From contig CP064972.1 of NCBI GenBank assembly GCA_016699405.1, positions 1,178,001 to 1,242,000 of the forward strand: DNA of 64,000 nucleotides, written 5' to 3'. The notes beneath the pieces were generated by a model. It made no database searches and had not been told where the DNA came from. It saw only the letters and a program-made list of their open reading frames with translations. Positions within the stretch are counted from its first letter, which is position 1; each line of letters starts with the position of its first letter. Both the position numbers and the translations under genes were made by a program. Of this stretch, positions 1 to 8,263 are shown in pieces. The stretch is from Holophagales bacterium (lineage in GTDB: Bacteria > Acidobacteriota > Thermoanaerobaculia > Multivoradales > JAGPDF01).

Positions 1-651
1 GGCGATCTGCCAGAGCAGGAAATTGCTCACTCGCATCTCCCCCGAGGTGCGGATGAGCAGATCCGGGTCCGGCAGGCCGGCGGTGTAGAGGTAGCGCGAA
101 AGCGTCTCCTCGTCGATCTCGACCGGCTTGCCTGCCGCCCAGTCGGCGACGATGCGGCGGCAGGCATCGACGATCTCGCAACGCCCCGAGTAGTTGAGCG
201 CGATGTTGAGGATCATCCGCGTGCCGCCGGCGGTGGCGGCGAGGGCATGCTCGACCTCGCGGACGACACTGCGGTCGAGCTCTTCCCAGCGGCCGAGGAT
301 GCGCAGCTCGATGCCGTTGTCGACCAGGGTCCGCAGCTCGCGCCGCAGATACTCCTTGAGCAGGTTCATCAAGGTCCAGATCTCGAAGCGCGGACGCTTC
401 CAGTTCTCCACCGAGAAGGCGTAGAGCGTCAGCGCCGCGAGCCCGAGCTGAGCCGAGGCCTCGACCGTGTCTCGCACCGCCTCGACGCCGTGGCGATGCC
501 CTTCGACGCGCGGCAGGGCGCGGGCCTTCGCCCAGCGCCCGTTGCCGTCCATGATGACGGCGACGTGGCGCGGCAGGCGCGACGGATCGAGCCGCCGCGC
601 GAGGTCGGCCTCCGGGGTGCCCGGCGGGGCGAGGCGTTCGAAGTCGACCAT
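1..651 (-). CDS. uppS: Undecaprenyl diphosphate synthase, C-terminus outside window
   Basis: Makes undecaprenyl diphosphate, precursor of the C55 lipid carrier for cell-wall sugars, by cis-addition of isopentenyl units to farnesyl diphosphate at the cytoplasmic membrane. The signature HVAVIMDGNGRWAK starts at residue 29, with the catalytic Asp at 35. It is followed by LYAFSVENWKRP and, near the left edge, LLIRTSGEMRVSNFLLWQ, all family blocks. About 217 codons are visible and the end is cut by the window. An in-frame ATG at 669 would overlap the truA stop and add six unconserved residues. Neither ATG has a clear ribosome binding site, so the start is uncertain. It is probably cotranscribed behind truA. 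Confidence 0.93.
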   Translation of the reverse strand, partial: MVDFERLAPPGTPEADLARRLDPSRLPRHVAVIMDGNGRWAKARALPRVEGHRHGVEAVRDTVEASAQLGLAALTLYAFSVENWKRPRFEIWTLMNLLKEYLRRELRTLVDNGIELRILGRWEELDRSVVREVEHALAATAGGTRMILNIALNYSGRCEIVDACRRIVADWAAGKPVEIDEETLSRYLYTAGLPDPDLLIRTSGEMRVSNFLLWQIA

Positions 652-662
652 CGGTGGCAAAG

Positions 663-1460
663 CTAGCATACGGAGAGCGCCCGACTCGCGTCCTGGCGGT
701 CGTCCCACGGCGGACCTCCCCACGCCGTCGGATAGAAGACGCGAGCGAGACAGAGGCCCGCCGCGGGCGCGGTGGGGCCGGCGTCGGCGCGCACCCCTCC
801 GGCGAGCAGGCCGCCGAGGCCGGCCGGTTCGCGGCGTCCGAGGCCGATCTCGACCAGCGTGCCGACCAGCCCGCGCACCATGCCGCGCAGGAAGCCGTCA
901 CCGACCACGCGGAAGGTGAGCTCGGGTCCCGCCTCCGACCATTCGGCGAGGTAGACCGTCCGCACGCTCGACCGGTGGCTTCCGCCGCTCAGGGCGAAGG
1001 CGGCGAAGTCGTGCCGGCCGACGAGCGGCGCCGTGCCGGCGCGGAGGCGCGCGAGATCGAGTCGCGACGGGACCTGCCAGAGGAACGGCGCTTCGAACGG
1101 TGAGACCACCGCGGCGCGCGAGAGGCGGTAGAGGTACTCCTTGGCCTCGGCGTGCCGCCGGGCGTCGAACCCCGCGGGGGCGAGCTGCGCCTCGAGCACC
1201 CGAACCGACGCGGGTAGGTGGGCGTTGACGCCGTGGACCAGCGCCCGCACGGGAAGCGGGCGCGGCAAGGTGCCGTGGACGACCTGGCCGCGTGCATGGA
1301 CGCCGGCATCGGTGCGCCCGGCCCCGGTCGTCACCACCCGTTGACCCGCGAGCGCCGCGAGCGCCTCCTCGAGGGCCGCCTGGACCGTCGGGGCGTTCGG
1401 CTGACGCTGCCAGCCGGCGAAGGGCTGGCCGAGGTAGGCGACGGTGAGGCGAAAGCGCAC
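663..1460 (-). CDS. truA: tRNA pseudouridine synthase A
   Basis: Converts uridines 38-40 of the tRNA anticodon arm to pseudouridine. The protein of 265 residues opens with VRFRLTVAYLGQPFAGWQRQ, and the catalytic Asp51 sits in GAGRTDAGVHA. Further blocks are KEYLYRL and FLRGMVRGLVGTLVEIG near the end, as expected for TruA. The start is the GTG at 1460, placed as in other family members; a longer frame to 1511 would run into the divergent acetyltransferase start and adds an unrelated basic leader. Its stop overlaps or lies just before the uppS start, suggesting translational coupling. Confidence 0.93.
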   Translation of the reverse strand: MRFRLTVAYLGQPFAGWQRQPNAPTVQAALEEALAALAGQRVVTTGAGRTDAGVHARGQVVHGTLPRPLPVRALVHGVNAHLPASVRVLEAQLAPAGFDARRHAEAKEYLYRLSRAAVVSPFEAPFLWQVPSRLDLARLRAGTAPLVGRHDFAAFALSGGSHRSSVRTVYLAEWSEAGPELTFRVVGDGFLRGMVRGLVGTLVEIGLGRREPAGLGGLLAGGVRADAGPTAPAAGLCLARVFYPTAWGGPPWDDRQDASRALSVC

Positions 1461-1509
1461 GAGCGCCAGCCTAGCAAGGCGGAACGGCCGTGTAGACTTG
1501 GACGTCAGC

Positions 1510-2064
1510 ATGGTGAGCCCAGCCCAGGCGCGACCGCGTGTCGTTTCGCTGCGCGCGGCGCAGGTCAGCGATGCGTCGCTGCTGGCGCGCTGGCGTGCCG
1601 AGGCGTCGGTCCGCCGTCACCAGCCGCTGCGCGATCTTCCGCTCGCCGAGATCCGGGACGAGCTCGCGGCGCTGCGCCCGTCGGAGCTCTGGCGCTCGCA
1701 GGGCGACCGGTTCCAGTGGCTCGTGCTCGCCGACCGCGAGCCCGTCGGCTGGATCACCCTGCTGGTGGTCAACTGGGAGCACGGTCTCGCCGAGATCGGC
1801 TACGCCCTCACCACCGCCGAGCAGGGCAAGGGGCTGATGCCCGCGGCGCTGCAGCTGCTGCTCGAGGATCTCTTCTCGGGTACGACCCTCCACCGCCTCG
1901 AAGCGCGCTGCGCGGTGGAGAACGTCGCTTCGCAGAAGGTGCTCGAGCGGCTCGGTTTCGAGCGCGAAGGGCTGTTGCGCGACTACTTCCGGGTCGGCGT
2001 CGAACGAGTCGACAACTACATTTACTCCTTGCTGCGAACCGACTGGCGCCACGGCAGCGGTTGA
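1510..2064 (+). CDS. GNAT family N-acetyltransferase (RimJ/RimL-like)
   Basis: Predicted acetyl-CoA-dependent N-acetyltransferase of 184 residues; substrate unknown. The layout is RimJ/RimL-like: an N-terminal PRVVSLRAAQVSDASLL strand-helix, AEIGYALTTAEQGKGLMPAAL (the pantetheine-binding loop, in Q-G-K-G form) and the C-terminal ARCAVENVASQKVLERLGF block, followed by the usual REGLLRDYFRV. The ATG at 1510 is preferred to upstream codons because the fold begins there. A TAGACT hexamer at 1493-1498 could be a -10 box giving a very short leader. It is divergent from truA and convergent with the helicase gene. Confidence 0.85.
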   Translation: MVSPAQARPRVVSLRAAQVSDASLLARWRAEASVRRHQPLRDLPLAEIRDELAALRPSELWRSQGDRFQWLVLADREPVGWITLLVVNWEHGLAEIGYALTTAEQGKGLMPAALQLLLEDLFSGTTLHRLEARCAVENVASQKVLERLGFEREGLLRDYFRVGVERVDNYIYSLLRTDWRHGSG

Positions 2065-2140
2065 CTTGGCGCGGCGAGCCGTCCGGTCGGCGGAACTCAG
2101 CCGGCACCGTGGCCGAGCACGCGAAGCGACCTTCGGATCC

Positions 2141-4342
2141 TCAGATCGGCTCGAGCGTGGCGTAGCGGGCGATGAGCTTGCGCTTGCCGGCGCGATCGAA
2201 ATAGACGGTGATCTTGAGGTCCTCGCCCTCGCCTTCGAGGTCGAGAACCACCCCCTGGCCCAGGCTCGGATGGCGCACCCGGGCTCCGCGCCGCGGTCGC
2301 GAGCTCGTCGAGGGCTCCGCGTCGATCGGAACCGCCGGCTCGCGACCGAAGAAGTCGTAGACCCCGCGCACCCGCGACGAGGAGAAGAGCGCCGGGCTCT
2401 CCTCCACCCGCGTCAACCGCGCCGGGACCTCGTCGAGAAACGGCGAGGGGATCTGGTCCTGGTAGCGCCCGGCGATCCGTCGCCGGCGGCAGGTCGTCAG
2501 GTGCAGCCGCTCCCGGGCGCGGGTCATGCCGACGTAGAGCAGCCGCCGCTCCTCTTCGACGTCCTCGGGGCGACCCTGCGTGTTGTAGTGCGGGAGCAGT
2601 CCTTCCTCGAGGCCCCCGACCACCACGGCGGGAAACTCGAGCCCCTTGGCGCTGTGCAGGGTCATCAGCGAGACGCCGCGCTCCGGGTTCCACAGGTCGA
2701 CGTCGGAGAAGAGCGCGACGTGGTCGAGGAAGGCGGTCAACATGTCGTCCTCGGACTCCGGTCCCCAGCTGTGCGACTCGGTGAACGACTGCGCGGCGGA
2801 GAGGAACTCGCGGATGTTCTCCAGCCGTGCCTCGTCCTCGGGGTCGGGTCGCCGGTAGAGCTCGGCGTAGCCGGTGCGCTGCAGCAGCTCGTCGAGCAGC
2901 GCCGGCAGCGGCAGCTCGGTGGCGAAGGTCCGCAGCGTCGCCAGCAGCTCGCGGAAGGCGCGCAGTGCGGTGGCAGCCCGCGAAGGGAGGTTGCCGAGCT
3001 CGTCGCTCTCGATCAAGTCCCAGGGGATCACCCCGCGCTCGGCGGCGCGCTCCTCGAGCGCCTGCTGGGTGCCCTTGCCGATGCCACGCGGCGGCTGGTT
3101 GATCACCCGGGCGAGCGAGAACGAGTCGCGCGGATTGCGCAGCAGCCGCAGGTAGGCGATCAGGTCCTTGATCTCTGCCCGTTCGTAGAACCGGACGCCG
3201 CCCACCAGGGTGTAGGGAATGCGCTGCTGGAAGAACTCGTCCTCGTAGGCGCGGGTCTGCGCGTTCGTGCGCACCAGCACCGCGAGGTCGCTCAGCCGGT
3301 ATCGCGTGGCGAGCTCGGAGAGCGTTCGTGCCACCCAGCGGGCCTCGTCGATCTCGTCGGCGGCGCGGTAGACGGCGATCGGCTCGCCGGCGCCGGCATC
3401 GGTCCACAGGCGCTTGCCGCGCCGGTGTCGGTTGTTGGCGACGACGGCATTGGCCGCCGAGAGGATGGTCTGCGTCGAACGGTAGTTGCGCTCGAGCTTG
3501 CGTACCACCGCCGAAGGGAAGTGGCGCTCGAAGCCCAGGATGTTGTCGAGGTCGGCGCCACGCCACCGGTAGATCCCCTGGTCCTCGTCGCCGACCGCGG
3601 TGAGATTGCCGTCGACCGGCATCAGCTCGCCGATGAGCCGCAACTGTGCGTGGTTCGTGTCCTGGAACTCGTCGACCATCAGGTGGCGGGTGCGCCGGCG
3701 GATCCTCTCCTTGAGATCGGGATGCTCGACGAGGAGCCGCACGGCGAGTGCCAGCATGTCGTCGAAATCGACGCCGGAGGCCTGCTGGAGCAGCCCCTGG
3801 TAACGGCGGTAGACGCGGCCGACACGCTGCGAGAAGAAGTCGTGGGCCTCGCGTTCGTAGGCGTCGGGGGTGAGCAGCTTGTTCTTCGCGCCGCTGATCG
3901 CCGAGAGCATGGTGCGTGGCGGGTACGACGCCTCGGCCAGCCCTTCGGCGGCGAGCGCCTGCTTGATCAGGCCGATCTGGTCGTCGGTGTCGAGGATGGC
4001 GAAGTCGCGGGCCAGGCCGACCCGGTCGCCGTAGCGCCGCAGCAACTGGAGGGAGAAGCGGTGGAAGGTGCCGAGGAAGACCGGCAGCGGTGCCCGGCCG
4101 AGCAACTGCTCGGTGCGCTCGCGCATCTCGCCGGCCGCCTTGTTGGTGAAGGTGACGGCCGCGATCTCGTCCGGTTCGACACCGCGCTCGAGGACCAGCC
4201 AGGCGATCCGGTAGGTGATGACCCGGGTCTTGCCCGAGCCGGCCCCGGCGAGGACGAGCTGGGGTCCGTCGCCGTGGGTCACCGCGGCGAGCTGCTCGTC
4301 GTTGAGAGTGCGCGCGAAGTCGAGCTTGCCGGAAGCGCTCAC
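2141..4342 (-). CDS. pcrA: ATP-dependent 3'-5' DNA helicase, PcrA/UvrD type
   Basis: SF1A helicase of 733 residues acting in nucleotide excision repair and clearing of transcription or recombination intermediates. Q-motif Gln17 in LNDEQLAAV, Walker A AGAGSGKT at 32-39, FTNKAAGEM, Walker B DEFQDT, QGIYRWRGA, LERNYRST, TLHSAKGLEF and LLYVGMTRARE are all present in order. The C-terminal KOW/Tudor-like piece (GARVRHPSLGQGVV to the end) is the PcrA tail that contacts RNA polymerase. The start is a GTG giving MSASGKLDF; it overlaps the stop of the upstream thioesterase by four bases, so the two are probably translated together. Confidence 0.95.
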   Translation of the reverse strand: MSASGKLDFARTLNDEQLAAVTHGDGPQLVLAGAGSGKTRVITYRIAWLVLERGVEPDEIAAVTFTNKAAGEMRERTEQLLGRAPLPVFLGTFHRFSLQLLRRYGDRVGLARDFAILDTDDQIGLIKQALAAEGLAEASYPPRTMLSAISGAKNKLLTPDAYEREAHDFFSQRVGRVYRRYQGLLQQASGVDFDDMLALAVRLLVEHPDLKERIRRRTRHLMVDEFQDTNHAQLRLIGELMPVDGNLTAVGDEDQGIYRWRGADLDNILGFERHFPSAVVRKLERNYRSTQTILSAANAVVANNRHRRGKRLWTDAGAGEPIAVYRAADEIDEARWVARTLSELATRYRLSDLAVLVRTNAQTRAYEDEFFQQRIPYTLVGGVRFYERAEIKDLIAYLRLLRNPRDSFSLARVINQPPRGIGKGTQQALEERAAERGVIPWDLIESDELGNLPSRAATALRAFRELLATLRTFATELPLPALLDELLQRTGYAELYRRPDPEDEARLENIREFLSAAQSFTESHSWGPESEDDMLTAFLDHVALFSDVDLWNPERGVSLMTLHSAKGLEFPAVVVGGLEEGLLPHYNTQGRPEDVEEERRLLYVGMTRARERLHLTTCRRRRIAGRYQDQIPSPFLDEVPARLTRVEESPALFSSSRVRGVYDFFGREPAVPIDAEPSTSSRPRRGARVRHPSLGQGVVLDLEGEGEDLKITVYFDRAGKRKLIARYATLEPI

Positions 4343-4767
4343 GAGGTGCCGGCCCCGGCGGCGGCTCGCCGCTTCTCCATCCCGGCGAGCAGCCGGGCGA
4401 CCGAAACGATCGCGCGACGGTGGCGGCCACGACCGCATTCGCCGCCCTCGTCGAACGCTGCGACCTCGAAGTCGAAGAGCTTGCCATCGCGTCCGAGGTA
4501 CCGTGCCGTGCACTCGACGGTGGCACCGACCGGCGTCGCGGCGGTGTGGGCGATGTCGACGGTCACGCCGACCGAGAGCTCGCCGTCGTCGAGCAGCGGT
4601 GCGAGACAGCGGGCGGCGGCGAGCTCGAGCAGGGCGACGAGCCGCGAAGTGGAGAGAACGTCGGGAAAGCGCTCGCCGGGGGCGAGGGCGACGGCGCTGG
4701 CCAGGTCCTCGCGACCGACGCGATGGGTGAGCGAGGCCTCGGCAAGCGGTTCGATCGTTTTCGGCAT
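4339..4767 (-). CDS. FlK-like hotdog-fold thioesterase
   Basis: A 142-residue protein matching the FlK (fluoroacetyl-CoA thioesterase) branch of hotdog thioesterases. The FlK catalytic trio is recognisable: Thr in FPDVLSTSRLV, Glu in ALLELAAAR and His in VDIAHTAATPVG, in the same order and spacing. In most bacteria with this family the substrate is unknown, and nothing here points to fluoroacetate; a housekeeping acyl-CoA role is more likely. It overlaps the pcrA start by four bases, so it is the first gene of that pair. The ATG at 4767 is the natural start (MPKTIEPLAEASL). Confidence 0.8.
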   Translation of the reverse strand: MPKTIEPLAEASLTHRVGREDLASAVALAPGERFPDVLSTSRLVALLELAAARCLAPLLDDGELSVGVTVDIAHTAATPVGATVECTARYLGRDGKLFDFEVAAFDEGGECGRGRHRRAIVSVARLLAGMEKRRAAAGAGTS

Positions 4768-4851
4768 GGGGCTCCTCGCGTCGCCGGAGGGGACGGCGAC
4801 GCGCCGCCGAGTGTATGGTCTGGCCACGGACGACGGAAGAGGAAGGGGACG

Positions 4852-5244
4852 ATGAGCGAGAACGGAGCTCCGGCAATCGGGACCGTGGGCTGGGTCGACC
4901 TGACGGTGGAGGAGGCGCCGCGCTTGCGCGACTTCTACGCTGCGGTCGTGGGGTGGAAGGCGGTGGACGTCGACATGGGGGGCTACGCCGACTACTCGAT
5001 GCAGAACGCTGCCGGCGCCACGGTGGCGCGGGTGTGCCACGCTCGCGGCGCGAATTCCGATCTGCCACCGGTCTGGTTGGTCTACTTCGTGGTGGAGGAC
5101 CTCGACCAGGCGATCGCTGCGAGCCGCGAACGGGGAGGGGAGTTGGTGGCGCCGCCGCGGAGTGCAGGTCCGTCGGCGCGCTACGCCGTGCTGCGCGACC
5201 CGGAAGGGGCGACGTTCGCCCTCTATCAGCCCGCCGCACGCTGA
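4852..5244 (+). CDS. Glyoxalase/bleomycin-resistance fold (VOC) protein
   Basis: A 130-residue single VOC module: IGTVGWVDLTVEEAPRLRDF opens the first half, with FYAAVVGWK, and LVYFVVEDLDQAIAASRERGG followed by YAVLRDPEGATFALYQ closes the second. This is the typical bacterial glyoxalase-like half used as a metal-dependent dimer, but no substrate can be assigned. The ATG at 4852 follows a purine-rich GGAAGGGGA ribosome binding site, and a TATGGT hexamer at 4814-4819 may be its -10. Divergent from the thioesterase gene. Confidence 0.82.
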   Translation: MSENGAPAIGTVGWVDLTVEEAPRLRDFYAAVVGWKAVDVDMGGYADYSMQNAAGATVARVCHARGANSDLPPVWLVYFVVEDLDQAIAASRERGGELVAPPRSAGPSARYAVLRDPEGATFALYQPAAR

Positions 5245-5500
5245 GCGCGGTAGAGGGTGCCAGCGATTCTCTCGCTGCGTTCCTCCGGGGATCTCGGTCT
5301 CAGGCTCTACTTCCGGGCCCACCTGCTCCATGCAGCGGATCTCGGCCGGGAGATTGTGGTGAGGAGACGCGTGGCGGAACCCACGGAACGCGGTGCGGAG
5401 CGGCCCACGATGCTCTCGGAGCACACCAAGTCCTCCGGCGGGCATCGAGTCCCGCGGATCGGCCCTCCGCTGATTTCCGGGTGGAGCTCTGTCGCGATTC

Positions 5501-6412
5501 CTAGCCGCTCGCCGGTAGTGGTGGCGGGAAGGAGAGCGCCGGGAAGCGAACGAGTCGGTTGCCACGCTTGAGGAGATCAGCGGCGCGGCGATAGGCGGAG
5601 ACGAAGCTGCGGTAGGCCTCGACAAAGGTGAGGCGAACGGCTCTCGTCGAGGCGTGCACGAGGGGAGCGGGCGAACGTTTCGTCTTCAGCGGTCGCTGAT
5701 GCGGGTGTTGCCGGATCACCCGGTCGCGGCCGAGTGGTGGGCCACTCTCCCGGGAGAGGACACGTGCCTCCTCCTCGACCCCGCGCACCAGATCAGCGAT
5801 GCGCGAGCGGTACCCCTCCGGGGAGAGGCGGCTCCAGCACGGCAGCGGAGTGAGGACCACGATCTCCTGCGACTCGCCGACGCGAGCATCGAATGCCTCG
5901 CGCCGCCTGCGCCAGCGTCGCTCGAGCGATCGGTCGATCCAGATGCCCGTCAGCGGGCGGCCCTCGAGGAGCGCCTCGACTCCGTGGGGTCCGGGCCAGT
6001 CCTGGGGACGGCCGACAAGGTGCTCCTTGACGCCGTGGCGGAGCAGGTAGAGCAGGCGTTCCCTTTGTGCCGACTCTTCCTCGGAGACGACGATCGCCTG
6101 GTAGCGCCGGGCCCAGACTGCGCCCTCCCAGTCATGGAGGCGACCGATCGCCTTGGCGAGGTTGGCCTCGAAGAAGGCCATGAAGGCGGCGAGCTGTCGT
6201 GGATTCTCCGGGGAAAGGAGCAGATGAAGGTGGTTGGAGAGCATCACGAAATGGTGGATCTCCATCCGATACCTGGCCTGAGCGCGCCCGAGGACGCCGA
6301 GAGCGATCGCGTTGAACCGAGGCGATGGGCGAAGGAGGAACCTGCCCCGCACGGTCCTGCAGGTGATCTCGACCAGGGCGCCTTCTGGAATGAAGCGCAA
6401 GGGACGTCCCAT
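5501..6412 (-). CDS. REP-associated tyrosine transposase (RAYT, Y1/IS200-like)
   Basis: A 303-residue single-copy IS200-like HUH nuclease related to RAYT proteins, which cut and disperse REP-type repeats rather than moving as ordinary insertion sequences. The Y1 core starts MGRPLRFIPEGALVEITCRT. The metal-binding His pair is in MLSNHLHLLL, and the candidate catalytic Tyr is in RERLLYLLRHGVKEHLVG, followed by QDWPGPHG, the usual post-helix block. The C-terminal third is long and basic. No flanking terminal inverted repeats were seen, but direct and quasi-palindromic repeats lie just upstream (6470-6598). I see no identifiable gene in the 256 bases between 5245 and 5500. Confidence 0.85.
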   Translation of the reverse strand: MGRPLRFIPEGALVEITCRTVRGRFLLRPSPRFNAIALGVLGRAQARYRMEIHHFVMLSNHLHLLLSPENPRQLAAFMAFFEANLAKAIGRLHDWEGAVWARRYQAIVVSEEESAQRERLLYLLRHGVKEHLVGRPQDWPGPHGVEALLEGRPLTGIWIDRSLERRWRRRREAFDARVGESQEIVVLTPLPCWSRLSPEGYRSRIADLVRGVEEEARVLSRESGPPLGRDRVIRQHPHQRPLKTKRSPAPLVHASTRAVRLTFVEAYRSFVSAYRRAADLLKRGNRLVRFPALSFPPPLPASG

Positions 6413-6469
6413 ATTCCCCCAAAGACGAAGAACGGCCCCGAGATCCTTGCGTGGACGAGGAGGTTTCCA

Positions 6470-6598
6470 GGTGCCAGGGACCGGACCGGACCGGTGGACG
6501 ACCGTAGACGACCGGGTTGGTGCCGACCGGGTTGGTGACAGGGACCTGCCGAGCGGTTCGCTGAGCGGTGCCAGGGACCTGCCGAGCGACCTGCCGAG
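6470..6598. repeat. Cluster of REP-like short repeats upstream of the RAYT gene
   Basis: This stretch holds nested short repeats and fills most of the gap 6413-6719. GGTGCCAGGGACC occurs at 6470-6482 and 6567-6579. CGACCGGGTTGGTG occurs at 6509-6522 and 6524-6537. CAGGGACCTGCCGAGCG occurs at 6539-6555 and 6572-6588, with a partial third copy at 6589-6598. GGACC is tandemly iterated at 6479-6493. The first 13-mer recurs in reverse complement at 9786-9798. Repeats beside a RAYT are the expected arrangement for its substrates; that link is inference. Confidence 0.7.
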
Positions 6599-6719
6599 AC
6601 CCTCGAGGGCCTTTCGATTCCGCGATTCAATCGCGGTGGATGATTTCGTTCCGGGGCCTTCCCTCGCTGGCAAGTCGGTGCGACAATCGAAGCCAGCCTT
6701 CCAGAGATCGGAGGCTCCG

Positions 6720-7874
6720 ATGAGCGGAGCGCACGCTGTTCCCTTCGTGGGTCGGCAACGCGAGGCGCCATCGCGGTCGGTGAGCTGGATTCGAAGCGCC
6801 ATCGTCGCGTCGATCGGGCTCGCCTGGTTCGCGGGTGCCCCGGCCGGCGCGGTGGCGATCCTCAACGACGGATTCGAGAGTGGGGACCTCGCGGCCTGGC
6901 GGTTCGTGGCCGGCGAGATCGCGTCGCTTCACCTGATCGGCCGCTTCGATCTCGCCCCGCCCACGCCGCTGAGTTTCGCCTGGCCCGGGAGCGAGATCCG
7001 GACGCGCTTTTCGGGCAGCTCCATCTCGGTCGAGCTGGCAGAGTCCGCTCCGAACCGCTTCGACGTCGTCGTCGACGGCGTTGCGCAACCCCTGCTGGCG
7101 ACGCTTGCGGGCACGCGGACCTACGTGTTGGCCTCGGGACTCTCGACCGGCCCGCACGGTCTCGTGCTGACCCGTCGCTCGGAATCGTTCTTCGGCGTCA
7201 CCCAGTTTCTGGGTTTCCCAGGGGCCACGCTGATCCCGACCGCTGCGCCGACGCGACTTCTCGAGCTGATCGGCGACTCGATCACCTGCGGCTACGGCGT
7301 GCTGGGCGTCGGCCCCTCGTGCTCGTTCTCGATCGACACCGAGGCCGAGACGCGCGCCTGGGGAGCGCTGGCGGCGAGCTCCCTCGGCGCGGCCCATGCC
7401 TCGATTGCGTACTCCGGCAAGGGCGCCTACCGGAACTACGACGGGACCACCTCGAACACGATGCCCGTCCTCTGGACCCGCACCCTCGCCGACAACGCGT
7501 CGAGCGTCTGGGGCTTCTCCTGGACGCCCGCGGCGGTGGTGATCAACCTGGGGACGAACGACTTCGCCGGCGGAGACCCTGGCACCGCGTTCGTCAACGC
7601 GATGAAGGCGCTCATCGCCCAGGTCCGCCTGCACTACCCGAATGCCGAGATCGTCGTCACCTCGAGCCCGATGCTCGACGGCTCCAACCACACGTTGGAG
7701 GCCTCGTATCTCCAATCCGCCGTCAGCGCCTCCGGCGCCCACGTGAGCTATCTCGACATCCCCACCCAGAACCCTGTCAACGGCTACGGCTGCGACTGGC
7801 ACCCCAGCGGCACGACGCAACAGCTCATGGCCACGACCCTCGCGAGCTACCTGCACACGCTGCTCGGGTGGTGA
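6720..7874 (+). CDS. Secreted SGNH esterase, carbohydrate esterase family 2-like
   Basis: A 384-residue exported hydrolase, probably deacetylating plant or microbial polysaccharide. A hydrophobic segment IVASIGLAWFAGAPAGAVA forms the signal peptide. It is followed by a short NDGFESGDLAAW motif and a jelly-roll CE2 N-terminal domain (residues about 60-170). The SGNH domain carries GDSITCGYG (nucleophile Ser near 186), VVINLGTNDF near 277 and the catalytic DWHPS near 358. The ATG at 6720 is chosen because the signal peptide begins soon after. The long frame upstream runs through repeats and is not real. Its neighbour at 8264 is a second exported SGNH-like protein. Confidence 0.85.
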   Translation: MSGAHAVPFVGRQREAPSRSVSWIRSAIVASIGLAWFAGAPAGAVAILNDGFESGDLAAWRFVAGEIASLHLIGRFDLAPPTPLSFAWPGSEIRTRFSGSSISVELAESAPNRFDVVVDGVAQPLLATLAGTRTYVLASGLSTGPHGLVLTRRSESFFGVTQFLGFPGATLIPTAAPTRLLELIGDSITCGYGVLGVGPSCSFSIDTEAETRAWGALAASSLGAAHASIAYSGKGAYRNYDGTTSNTMPVLWTRTLADNASSVWGFSWTPAAVVINLGTNDFAGGDPGTAFVNAMKALIAQVRLHYPNAEIVVTSSPMLDGSNHTLEASYLQSAVSASGAHVSYLDIPTQNPVNGYGCDWHPSGTTQQLMATTLASYLHTLLGW

Positions 7875-7932
7875 ACCGACGATCGACGCAGGATTCGGCC
7901 TTCTCCGCAGCGCTCGCCTGTTTCGGGTTTCC

Positions 7933-7982
7933 GGGCCGGTGCCAGCCACCTCGTCGCGGGCCGGTGCCAGCCACCTCGTCGC
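7933..7982. repeat. Perfect 25-bp tandem duplication
   Basis: Two adjacent identical 25-bp units start GGGCCGGTGCCAGCCACC and end TCGTCGC (7933-7957 and 7958-7982). The core GGTGCCAGCCACC differs by two bases from the GGTGCCAGGGACC repeat beside the RAYT gene, so both may belong to one repeat family. The surrounding gap 7875-8263 (389 bases) shows no gene, no convincing hairpin and no clear promoter apart from these copies. Confidence 0.8.
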
Positions 7983-8263
7983 GCCTTGCGGCAGAAACCA
8001 ATTCGGTGGAACGCAGCTCGGGCTCGACCGCGGCGACCTTGCCTGGACGCCGAGCCGGAGCTCACGGTCGCTGGCAGGCGCGCCTCTCCTCGCGTCGGGG
8101 AGCGCTGAGCGCGGCTCGGGCGCCGATTGCCGGGCCCCTGCGATGATTCTCCGGCCACCTGCGTCTTTCTGGGCGACGGCCCTTCGGGGTCGAGCCGGAG
8201 GCAGGCCGGCCGCTGCATCGCAACGCGGCGGAACGAGCCCCTCGGCGGGAGAGGGATCGCTGG

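Noticed and set aside
2066..4855. Very long open frame on the plus strand opposite the helicase and thioesterase genes
   Set aside because: Its translation is low-complexity and lacks any family block, while the minus strand encodes a complete PcrA; it is a by-product of GC-rich codon structure.
5245..5500. Possible small genes between the glyoxalase-fold gene and the RAYT
   Set aside because: Open frames here lack ribosome binding sites and homology and run into the RAYT on the other strand.
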